The notes beneath the pieces were generated by a model. That model searched no databases. It was not told the origin of the DNA and worked only from the letters and a program-made list of their open reading frames with translations. The position numbers and the translations under genes were made by a program. A stretch of DNA of 64,000 bases from the NCBI GenBank assembly GCA_023313575.1, contig JAJTTP010000025.1:310001-374000 (forward strand), written 5' to 3'. Source of the stretch: Eutypella sp. D-1. Its lineage: Eukaryota; Ascomycota; Sordariomycetes; Xylariales; Diatrypaceae. This document shows, piece after piece, positions 46,747 to 56,685 of the stretch. Position 1 is the first letter of the stretch; each line of letters starts with the position of its first letter.

Positions 46747-47790
46747 AGATAGGTTCATAAATCCAAGACTACACTATATATGCCTAGATAGAATGCTGTT
46801 GATAGGCCATGAGATATAAGTCAGGGGAAAGCAACGAGGTAAAAATTCCGAATTGATTGCTGGGTGTTTATATTATCTTGTCACAATCCTATGGAGTCCG
46901 GTGTCGCTCTCCAGTGGGTAGCTAAGATTGTGTTGTCTTGTATCGTATCTTTTCGTTATGGATGCATTATTATTACATTGATACATCATCGTCATTGCCT
47001 CCTATCTTTTGCTTACCTTTGTAATTATCCTATACAATTGCCAATAAGCTGCGCTGATCATATCTGCGGAAACTTCCCTAACTTGTCTATCCCGGCTGCC
47101 ATGGAACGTGACGCTACTTTGTGGCTAAGGGGTACGAAACGAAGGCAAAATACGCTACTACAACTAGGAAAGTTATTACCATATTACCCCAAAATGTGCC
47201 TTAGCATAGAACCTATCATTATGTCACAGGAACTTGATTTGCCGCGGTAAGGATCTGGATAAGCCGCATCCTAACAAGGCGACGACAGATCTCCGCAACT
47301 CCACCCTTACCCCGTATCGTTCCCCGGAATTGCCCCAGGTTTTTGTTCATCTTGGCATTCGCCTCCTAGTCTACTCGGTCAATATCCATCCTCAGCTAGG
47401 TAGACACTACCAGGAGCAAGATACGAGCTTAGCCCCATCGCGGCATTTTGTTATCTAGAATCATTGGATACCGATGTCCTCAATCGTAACGAGTCTTATC
47501 TCGAACTAAGACCCATCACTAGATAAGGAAGGTTTCCACGAACTCCTGGCATGGCAACCCCTTGATTAGATATGATGCATGATAAACGAAACTTCGCTGT
47601 CGGCTGTTTGAAACGATATAAATCAGTGCACTATATTCCAATTTGTATATAGTAACGAATCAAAAATGACATCTCTTCCAACCTTCAGGACACTCTATTA
47701 TTATGCTTCAAGAATTTGTCCATCCGTTTACTCATTTTCCACTCTTGGTCTCCCAACATTAATTGTTGTCTCTTTGGAACTTACACAAAT
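46747..47790. other. Intergenic region, no gene seen
   Basis: About 1 kb. The ORF at 46864-47250 has no protein character. It holds the upstream region of the permease. Confidence 0.45.
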
Positions 47791-49571
47791 ATGTCGAGTC
47801 CAGACCGAGTATCGAGCGAAAAGACTAAAATGAAGTCCGATAATGAACGCGATGTTGAATCCAACTCCGGCGGCTCTGTACTTAATGGCGAAGTCGGATC
47901 GTCTCCTACAGGCGGAACGACAAAGCGAGGACTGAAATCTCGTCATGCCCAGATGATAGCTCTTGGTGGTACTATCGGTACGGGATTGTTCGTTGGTGCT
48001 GGCCAAGGTCTTAGTATGGGCGGGCCTCTTTTCCTCCTTCTCAGCTATAGCCTCATCACGATCATGTTATATGGAGTCGCTACCGCTACAGGAGAAATGA
48101 GCTCATATTTACCCATTCCTGGCTGCTCCGTGGCATACTACTCCCACCGCTTTGTATCACCGAGCCTGGGATTTACGCTTGGCTGGGTATATTGGTATAT
48201 TTTCGCCATTACGGTACCGGCGGAGATAACGGCCTCCACCCTCGTTATCAACTATTGGGAAAACTCGGTACCCGATGCAGTATGGATTACAGTCATTATG
48301 ATTGTTATCGTGGCCTGCAACTGCTTCCCAGTCAAAGTCTACGGTGAAGTTGAATTCTGGTTTGCTTCTACCAAGGTTATTGGGATCATTGGCCTCCTCA
48401 TCATAGCTACCGTCCTCTTCTTTGGGGGCGGACCCACTCATGATCCTCTTTATTTCAAATACTGTGGTAATCCAGGGCCCATCACTGAATACCTGGTCGA
48501 GGGTAGAGCCGGTCAGCTCTGCGCTTTCGTCTCTGTTTTGACATTTTCCGTCTTTGCCTTCGCCTTCGCCCCAGAGCTGCTCGTGGTGACTGGAGGCGAG
48601 ATGGAGGCCCCTAGGCGGAACATTCCCACTGCGACAAAACGCTATTTTTATCGTCTCATTGTCTTTTATATCCTCGGCGCCCTAGGTGTCGGAATTATCA
48701 TACCCAGCAATCACCTTGCCCTTCTGTCATCGGGCTCCGGAGCATCAGCTTCGCCAGTAAGTAATTTTCTTTCTTGTTTCCGTATTTGTGAGCAGTTTTA
48801 GGACATATATGACAACCCCCTCACCAAAGATGACTTCCATGCCTCCCAAAAAGCAGTTGCTAACTCTAAATGTTGCAGTGGGCCGCAGGAATTCGTGACG
48901 CTAAGATCAGTGGTCTCGACGCTGTCGTGAACGCGGTCATTCTCCTCTCCGCCTGGTCAGCCGGGAACTCCTATCTCTATCTAGCTAGCCGCGCTCTATA
49001 CTCCCTTGCCGTGTCTGGAAACGCGCCCGCTGTGTTCACGCGATGCACCAAGGGCGGCATCCCGTACTACGCTACGGCCGTCAGCGCAGCTGTCAGTCTG
49101 CTGGCGTACCTGAACGTTGCGAGCACAGGGGCAGTTGTATTCAATTGGTTCATCAACTTGATCAACACCGGAGCCTTCCAAAGTTTTGCTTGTTGTTGCT
49201 TCATCTACATTCGCTTCCGCAAGGCAATGGATGTCCAGGGGATTACCGACGTACCCATGCGCTCCCGTTTTCAGCCGTATTCAGCGTGGGTGAGTGGATT
49301 CTTCTTCACTCTTCTGCTACTCCTTAACGGTTTTAAGGTCTTCGTGAAAGGCCACTGGAACACCTCGACCTTCCTTACTTCCTATCTAGGGATCGCCATT
49401 TTCGCCGGCTTGTACTTCGGGCACCGTTATACAGTGGGGCGAGGCGATAAGTGGGCTCTCCGGCCACAGGAAGTTGACCTGCACTCCGGGCTGGATGTTG
49501 ATATCATGTATGTTACTCCGCAAAAGCCAAGGGAGAAGTGGTACCAGAAGTGGCGAGCCATCTTCGAGTAA
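47791..49571 (+). CDS. Amino-acid permease, APC superfamily YAT family (552 aa)
   Basis: Two exons: 47791-48756 and 48879-49571, split by a 122-nt intron (GTAAGT...TTGCAG) inside SGSGASASP|WAAGIRDAK. The cytosolic acidic N-terminus is followed by LKSRHAQMIALGGTIGTGLFVGAG, the YAT-family helix-1 signature. Then come YCSVAYYSHRF-like helix 3, ACNCFPVKVYGEVEFWFASTK, and FAFAPELLVVTGGEMEAPRRNIP before helix 7. Twelve helices are expected in the plasma membrane. ATG at 47791 is preferred over upstream in-frame codons because the leader before it is hydrophobic and unlike the family. Its place beside an omega-aminotransferase and a semialdehyde dehydrogenase suggests uptake of GABA, beta-alanine or a related amino acid. 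Intact. Confidence 0.92.
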
Positions 49572-49989
49572 CACCGCCTGGTGGGCTTTCATATAACATG
49601 CTGGGAATTTCCCTCATCGTTATAGAGGCGTTAAATCATGTATACTAGTACATAGATATGAATTAAATGGATCTATATATCACCATGGGATCTTAAAGTA
49701 TAACATCGTTGGATAAGGAAGACAGGGATTAGAATAATTCTGGCTAGGCTCTGTGATAACCTTACTACGAACAGTTCTGGTTTTATGCTCAAAGGTAGAA
49801 GAGGTCATTTTGATTGATCGCTGTCGAATTGGAAGGAGTGACTAATTATAGCGTGAACCCTATCTTATATTATGTCGCGTTAAGCTTTCCCCATCGTTTT
49901 AAATTGAGAAAGAATGTCCTAGTCTTAGTGGTCTCTCAAGTTTGCTGAGGTCCCCCTATAAGAATGATCCCCGGCTGGGCCGATCTGGT
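49572..49989. other. Convergent intergenic spacer, no gene seen
   Basis: 418 bp of AT-rich sequence between the 3' ends of two genes. Confidence 0.5.
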
Positions 49990-51010
49990 TCAAGCGAAGT
50001 TCTCAAGGAACTTGTTTACCTGATCCTTTTTCTGGTTATACACAACGTAGAAGTTACGCTCCTTGTTGTATCTTTTATTACTCGTCAGCTTCGCATCATA
50101 TATACAATAGATAGGGCCATGCAAAGACTTACTCGAACCACATCGCGCCGTGATATAGAGGATAGTTGCTGAAGTCGCCCTGGGTAATAGCCTTAACCCA
50201 GGCATCCTTCTGAGCGAGACTGCCTCCGTACGCTGTCTCGCCGATCAAGAAGGGCTTGTTGTTTGGCTTGACATACTTGTCATAGAACTGGCCAAAGTTG
50301 CCAGAAAATCCCTTTGCGACATCTGAGTCGGACTGCGGGTAGTGATCTACGGCGATGACATCAACGTAGTCAGTGCCCGGGAACCAGTTGCCGATAGAGT
50401 CGATATCCTGAAGGTTGGGCGACCACATCATGTAACAGCCTTTAATAGAGCGGCACACCTTAGCCACGTTAACCCACGCCTGCTTGAAGCTGTCGTAGTC
50501 CTGGCCGCCTGGGTACGCCGGGCTCGCGCAGTTCGGCTTGGCATAGCAGTTCATCTCGTGGGCAAAGCGCAGGTACGTAGTGATGCCTTTGTCTGCGAAC
50601 GCGCGGACGGTGTCACCGATCTTGTTCGCAAGAGTGCCGTCGATCTGCTTCCACGTGACTCCACTAGGCATGATAGAGGGGACCATGATAGCGCCCTCTA
50701 CGATCGCTGCTTTGCCAGTGATGTCAGAGCCATCGTCGGACGGGCTGCTAATGTGCGAGTAGTCGCCAAAGAAGCAGCCTTTCTTCCCGGTGTCAGCGTT
50801 GAGGACTTTCATGTTGACCGCGCCATTGCTACCGTCGTCCGGAAGCCATCCCCAGCTGATCCCCTTGTATGAGGTCATACACCCTTTCGGGAGGCCGGGT
50901 AGAGTTGTTCCTGTGTTTGTGGAGCGCGGCTGAGGGGAACTGTCAACAGGGGTTCCGTTCGCCACTGCAGCCATAATGGCAGTGGCTGTGACCAAAGCCG
51001 AAGTCTTCAT
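49990..51010 (-). CDS. Secreted glycoside hydrolase, GH26-like (319 aa)
   Basis: Two exons: 51010-50133 and 50071-49990, with a 61-nt intron; the join gives GAMWFE|YNKERNFYVVY. Residues 1-19 form a signal peptide (MKTSALVTATAIMAAVANG). The fold looks like a (beta/alpha)8 hydrolase of clan A. HEMN at 151-154 supplies the likely acid/base E152, and IGETAYGG at 256-263 the likely nucleophile E258, the usual beta-4 and beta-7 positions. MMWSPNLQDID and DVIAVDHYPQ are typical of GH26-related proteins. Several cysteines suggest an extracellular, disulphide-bonded enzyme. The target could be mannan or a beta-glucan; I am unsure of the exact family. Confidence 0.78.
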
Positions 51011-51949
51011 GATAGGTTATAGATCGAATGGGAGGGATAAAACGATGTTATGAGGTTGGCTTTTGGAAATTTGCCATATTCGGGAACCTGAGATGGCAAT
51101 GTGCTACACTTTATACCTTGTGCGAGCGAATCCCTCCCTCGTTGCCAATCGTGTACGGAGTAAGCTCCATGGGCAATTTACCGTATTCTCCATGGAAGTA
51201 AATTGCATTGATGGGCTCATGTTTCTCATGAAGGTCTTGACGATCATATCGAAAAAAGATATTTGACGCCAGAGAAGGTTACACGATGATGCGAACCATG
51301 TACATAGCCCCCGAATGAATGCGACATAGTCTTACAACGAGTTATTGATACAAGGCCATGTTTTCTTCATCCAGTGCACATCTTGAGTGGCTGAATGCAG
51401 CCAGGGAGCCAAAAGAACGAATCAGGCCCTCTTGGTTACGATGCGCTGCAATGAAAGGATTTTGGCTGACCTCAGCCGACAGCTCTTAATTTCCAACTGG
51501 GCTGATTCTAATTATGGACGACGGCATTGGTTGTCGTCCACTATCCTGTCTGCTCAGGTATGATCCGTAAACTGTTCCAATCATGCCAAATATGTCCCAT
51601 TATATTGCTTGTGCTGTGTATGATGTGTCACGTCAAATTATTATATGGTGTTCTAGTAGGAACGCGCCATTGATACCTTGATTCGCCGCACAACCCGCTG
51701 AAGTCCTATTCTGTCCTGAAGTCCAAACAGGTTACGTGCTGTGTTTAGGTTAAAGGCTAGCGTGCTAGGTGTCAGGTTGACATCCTAGTAGGATCAGTCG
51801 AGATAATGTAATTGATTCTATTCCATAATCCATATATGAACAACATCCGCCCTTCTTAGGACCGGGCCAAAGTACTAAGTCACATTGTGGCGCTCTCTAT
51901 GCCTATAAATAGCGCTTCCACAAGTCGCCTAAAATGAGTACTTTCGAAC

Positions 51950-52233
51950 TGTAATAAAGCCGTCACCACTGGCCTTGATTTAGATCACAGAAGCTGTAGA
52001 AGGATGAATACTTCGATCGATCGCCGGCTAGCTAAAGATAGACTATCTAAGATGGGTGCCGGCCCATATCCTTCATATAGCAAAGGGGTCACCACCAAAG
52101 GAGGTGGACGCCAAGGTCTGACCATATCTTGGCGTCACCCCTGACGCCAAGGGATTTGGTAATCTTGGCGCCCTATCGCCACGTGACTGGCTATCAAAGA
52201 TGCTTCAAAATAAATGCTGAGTTGGCTTACCCA
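51950..52233 (-). mobile_element. Diverged LTR, family A copy 2 (inverted relative to 34754-35025)
   Basis: The complement matches the 34.8-kb LTR from its GGTCACGTG-like region through the GCCAAG palindromes, the TAGCTAGCC-x-GCGATC stretch and the terminal CCAGTGGTGACGGCTT...TTACA. The 3' terminus (51950) is clear; the other end is approximate. No target duplication found, so it is older. Confidence 0.75.
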
Positions 52234-52629
52234 ACCTGATTGAAATCTGCCCTTTTCGTAGGATGAACCTTCTACTGTCTTCGAAGTACACAATTATGTT
52301 TCGAATGCTGTTCGGCGCTGACATCTCCAGCCATAGCCTATTGCGATGGCAGCCCAGAACAAAATGCAGGAATAAGCTTCGTAGAAAGTAACACAGAACT
52401 ACAATGTCACATAGTAGGTCTAGACCACCTCCATCATGTATGATAGGATGGAGCACAAGAAAGATACTACTATATGATGGTTTAAAGCTGGACATGTACC
52501 TAAGTAGGGCAAATTAGTATGAAAGGAAGAGCAACGAAGAGAGGTACATGGTCTCCCTTCACCTCTTTGATACTTATCGCACGATAATGGAGACAGTGAC
52601 CTAGTCACCCTGCCCCTATCGACCGGCTT

Positions 52630-52656
52630 GGGGGGGGGGGGGGGGGGGGGGGGGGG
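52630..52656. repeat. 27-bp homopolymeric G tract
   Basis: Uninterrupted G27, capable of G-quadruplex formation, directly abutting repeat D. Confidence 0.9.
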
Positions 52657-52745
52657 CGATTCTCTATAAATGAGGGGCTTCGCCCCCGGCGCACTTAGAA
52701 GTGGGTGGGGTTCGATAACGATTCGACCTCTACGTATACTATAGC
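52657..52745. repeat. Repeat D copy 1 with GGGGCTTCGCCCC hairpin
   Basis: Similar in order of blocks to 59951-60042: TCTATA, a G-run/GCTTC/C-run hairpin, GTTCGATAAC, and TATACTA. It is probably the end of a dispersed element of unknown class. Confidence 0.55.
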
Positions 52746-53666
52746 TATATATGTTACTAACGACCTTCTTAAAGCAACAGAGATCCTAATGTGTACCTAG
52801 GTAGCCGTATTGGACTATTCTAATGCCTGAGGAACGACGACGTTCCTATATAATACAGCAGAGTACATCATAAACCCCCCTTAACATGTTGTCTTGAACT
52901 TAAGGTGAGTACATCCCGGGGGTCGAGGAACTACTTGGTTTATTTAATATTCCAGCTTGGCAATCTTTTGAAGTTATTTCTATAAGTCATATAATACGCA
53001 TTGTATATTCTTTGGTCGTTGAAATATTAAGCGGAGTTGGCCCTCATCAAGTGGGTCGACTAGATAGGGGGAGTGGGGACCGGACTTAGTGGAGCAGGAT
53101 AACCTAAACCCGAAAGTCTCCTGGGTATATAAGGAGCATTAATAGCCCAATCTACCTGTATCTATTGATCCTACTTCATCATTGAGATATCTTGATTCCA
53201 GCTCTATAATCGTTCCTACAGTTTTTCAATGGCAGCATTGAGCAGAAGGGGGTCATGCACATATTGTTCCCGAAGCTTTTTCATATATGATTGTTCAGTC
53301 GATACAGAAAGGAGAGACTGGCTCTCTTCCTATGGTACAAGGCAAGAGAGGTATTTCTCGTATTCTTTCCTGCTGTTAGAGCTTCAGGCAGTAGGGTATA
53401 TGATGGTAGTAGTTATTAGGGACATAAGTGTAATTGCTATAGGATGAACTCAATGCACATTTAATAACCAAATGCGAGCCTCCTTCACGGCACGTGAAAA
53501 GTCTTATCAAAACAGCATACGGGGCCACGAAAGCTTCGCGATAATATCCTACGAGCTGTGCTCGAAGGCTAGCTTACTTTTTCTATATGTCGAAGGGTTG
53601 CTCGACACAGCTTCCTGCTTGTACCCAGGTGCGATGAACATTTCATAGAGATTCAGAGGATGTACT

Positions 53667-53823
53667 TGTCGCAACCAGTATGTGGGCCCTTTCGGGACAC
53701 TGGCCACCTATAAAAGGAGCACCCGGGGCTAGGTTGGGCAGATTCTTCTTCTTTCCCTTCCTTCCGGAGAGCCGTAGCCGGGCCCCTTTTGGGTCCCAAA
53801 ATACACTCATTTTGGTTGCGACA
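53667..53823. mobile_element. Short solo LTR-like element (157 bp) with 11-bp inverted ends
   Basis: Starts TGTCGCAACCA and ends TGGTTGCGACA (perfect 11-bp inverted repeat, TG...CA). It is flanked on both sides by the 5-bp duplication GTACT (53662-53666 and 53824-53828). A TATAAAAGG box at about 53710 and a CT-rich tract at 53743-53762 suggest an LTR promoter reading rightward. No coding capacity. Confidence 0.88.
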
Positions 53824-54568
53824 GTACTTACTCAAAAAGGATCAAACCTGCACCTCCAGAGCTCTACTGCTGTCACAATCCACAGAAATGTGACTTGCTT
53901 TCACAACATCGTTGACTTGCTGGGTTCCCGCTGTACGTCCAGTTTGGTTTCCATCGCTCTAGTTAGTCCAACTCACCGGATATAAACAGTCGGGTATATA
54001 TTTCACGAAAGGAATTGCCGCATAATGGTGATAGCTAGGGTGCAATGCTAACAACATAAGCAACGGTGAAAATGATGTAATCTTATGGTCAGATGGCAAC
54101 ATTAACCACAGCATTGCAGATAACTCCGAATTAAGTGCCAACTCGCATGAACAGGTTATATGAATTGTCAAATGAGAAGAACAAACAAAGCCGGCTTCGT
54201 AGGCATGTGCAAAAACTATGCGATGCTGTCGTAATATGCTGACCATCCCCTATATGTAAAAGTCTCAACTACATATCACAATGGCCCTATTGACCGCTCA
54301 ATTCTGGGATGGGGCCGCCTTAGCGTCATTTCAAAGTAAGCAACACGCATCTTCACATATCAAGTTACTACTCCCTGTGCATAAATGTCGCCGAGGCTTT
54401 CCGAAGTAAATCCCGCTCTACCCCCGTGACAGACAGCCTTGTCCACCGCCACGGCTATTTAAAGAGACCAGGGATCTGTCGTCTACGGGGAGGTGTCAAC
54501 TTCATCAGGACACAACGAGTTCAGCAACAAAACCCAACAAGAATTGTTATTATCATCATTCATCAAAT

Positions 54569-54991
54569 ATGAAGTTCTCCATTCCTCTTATGACCCTACT
54601 GGCCGGTCTGGCCATGGCTAGCCCAAGCCCTGCGAAGGTCAATGACCTGGAAGCCCGTGTCGACTGCTCGACATGTGGTTGCTCGTCTGCGGAGTCTTGC
54701 ACTGTAAGTCCCTTGACGGCGTCAATTACAGTATCATATGCTGATCTATCAATTCCGTTGTTATAGTTCGACGTAAGTCTTATCATCATGTATATTATTA
54801 ATGGTAGCTACTTCTGGCAGAATACTTACCCGGGTTGTGGATCAAGTGTTGTCAGGTATGTTCTTTCTTTTTGTTTGATCGAACCTCCCATACCAGTTGC
54901 TAATTACTCTTTTACAGTGATTTCGACCTGTGTTTGGGTTTACAGAGGTTGGATGAGTGGTCGTTGTATGGAGTTCTCCATTGGAGTTTAA
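54569..54991 (+). CDS. Small secreted cysteine-containing protein (about 73 aa in preferred model)
   Basis: ATG at 54569 opens a clear signal peptide (MKFSIPLMTLLAGLAMASP), then a propeptide-like stretch ending EAR and a cysteine motif CSTCGCSSAESC. Exons in the preferred model are 54569-54703, a 6-nt exon 54767-54772, 54821-54855 and 54946-54991, giving a short tail with CGSS and RC. An alternative last acceptor at 54917 would open a different frame running to 55215 without the Cys-rich character. Retention of intron 3 also stays in frame. The family is not recognised; small secreted, effector-like protein. The exon structure is uncertain and needs transcript evidence. Confidence 0.5.
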
Positions 54992-56685
54992 GCTCGGCCG
55001 ACCATAACTGGGTTCCTGTCGTCATCAATCCCAATTCAACGGAATTTTACAGTGAGCTCAGAAGCCGCGTTGACGATTTTGTTGATAGGGTGGCAAGGTG
55101 GGAATGCGCTCTCACGCCACGGTCGCTTTGGGTTATCGTTGGGCATGTTGCAGTCGCAACTCTGTTGTTAAGAAGTGGAAAAGGCTTAAGCATGGCCACC
55201 ACTCCTACTGAATGATATACACTCGTTTACAGTTACAAGATCAGCAGGCTCCAGTTGAAAATTAATGTTAAGTTGTCTTGCTATTCAAGTTGTTCTGCGA
55301 AAATCATCTCCTCGTAGATTTGCAACTCGCCTCCGCCGAATGCAAATACCAGGCTTGTATGGGAAAAGGGGAAAGGCGGCGCCTATTATGCCACGCCTTA
55401 CAAGTTGTCACACGGGGGGGTATCCCCATATAGAATCGGCACTGCCAAGGATCTGTTGGATCCCAAGAATGGAGACAAGAATGTATGGCGCCAACGGGCG
55501 CTTAGATGGATATAACAGGCTGGAGGTATAGCCACCTTCTTTGAGGTACGTACTACGTACGATTGTATGTAAATATCAGGCCTATCCCTCTGGCCACAAC
55601 CAGATGGATAGAAGGGCATCGCACCCTTGAAGGACTCCAGTCAATTATTAGCTGAATCTGATATCCTATATCCAGGCCTTTCCCCTCCTTGTCACATACG
55701 TTCCTATTAATATGTAGCGCATGTTAATACGTAGCGCGTATTAATACGTATCCCGCATATTACTACAAGTACCTAAGTATCTAGGTACTTTCAGATAATA
55801 GCGGTGTCGAGAGGGCTTTATGTTGAAGGATAGTATATGGCCCGTTGGTAGCCCAATAGCTCTCTGCACTGGGTGGCTCCTTCCAAATTCGTACCTGCCC
55901 ATATTGTTCATCAAATCATGCTCAACGTGGTATAGCCTTCCGCTAGCTTCCTCAAATAATGTTTAGCGGCCTGTACCTAGGTTTCTTTCTTACCGTTTTG
56001 CAATTCAATGTGCGACTTTCATCCATAGCCCTAGGAGAGAGGGCATTGTTTTAATTTGTACTTCGTAGCGATGTAATTAGTGGCAGGAAAGAGAGAACCG
56101 CACATAAGGTGCATGAAGCAACCCCACAATTACCTACATAGGTACCAATGGATCGATCGATCAATACGTAACTACATTACAGTGGGCCTCAGCTCAGGTA
56201 CCCAGCGCTAACAAGAAAAGGCCTGTCCAATCAAAGAACAGCTTTTCGACTTCTAGCACAGAGTGGTGCAGGTACCCCAGGTACGCCTTCAACGTTCCTA
56301 TTGAGAAGTGATCATTGAATGATATGGCCCTGGACCTTAGAACGTAATTTCCTAATTTCCTAACGTATTGTTAGTTGTCAAGGCACATCTAGCAAGACTG
56401 TCGTGCACATATATCTCTCGCCCAAGTCATTTTTGAAGGTCTAGGGTCTTCTTCTCTTCTTACCTTTCTGTCTCAGTTGTAAGCAACCCGACAGCAAAAC
56501 TAAACTGTTAACAAACAACGACCAGACACTTGACGCCTTTACATCAGATCCCCTTCATCCTACTTTACAGGAAAACACATCATTCCCAAGTTTATCTTCA
56601 ACTGATATAATGCCAAACAGCTTTGGTCGTATATTCCACCATTAAGGTCGCACTGCAGCACGTTTGCCGGCCCTAACCAGCCAAT
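54992..56685. other. Intergenic region holding a solo LTR and short direct repeats
   Basis: Contains LTR family B copy 2 and, at 55709-55765, a run of near-repeats of ATTAATACGTAGCGC type. TACCTAGGTA-like motifs occur at 55780, 55975 and 56200-56285. No gene seen apart from the doubtful extension to 55215. Confidence 0.5.
55406..55696 (+). mobile_element. Solo LTR, family B copy 2 (291 bp)
   Basis: Same termini (TGTCACACGGGG...CCTTGTCACA) and the same orientation as 39790-40083, with scattered substitutions. The flanks CAAGT and TACGT do not match, so the target duplication is lost or the copy arose by recombination. Confidence 0.85.

Larger units (their letters stand above)
51011..54568. 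other. Gene-poor, repeat-bearing region
   Basis: 3.5 kb without a recognisable gene. It contains the LTR relative at about 51950-52233, the 27-G tract at 52630-52656, repeat D at 52657-52745 and a short solo LTR at 53667-53823. A TATATAAGG box near 53129 may belong to another LTR fragment, not delimited. Confidence 0.55.

Noticed and set aside
53229..53447. Short ORF possibly encoding a Cys-containing peptide
   Set aside because: No signal peptide, no splice signals, lies in repeat-rich sequence.
55709..55765. Possible CRISPR-like or satellite array
   Set aside because: Only three or four irregular near-repeats without unique spacers; fungal nuclear DNA.
950..56290. Scattered TACCTAGGTA-like motifs (for example 1110, 20553, 52795, 55780, 55977)
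   Set aside because: Short palindromic motifs of this kind are frequent in intergenic DNA of many Sordariomycetes; no arrangement pointing to a specific function was seen.
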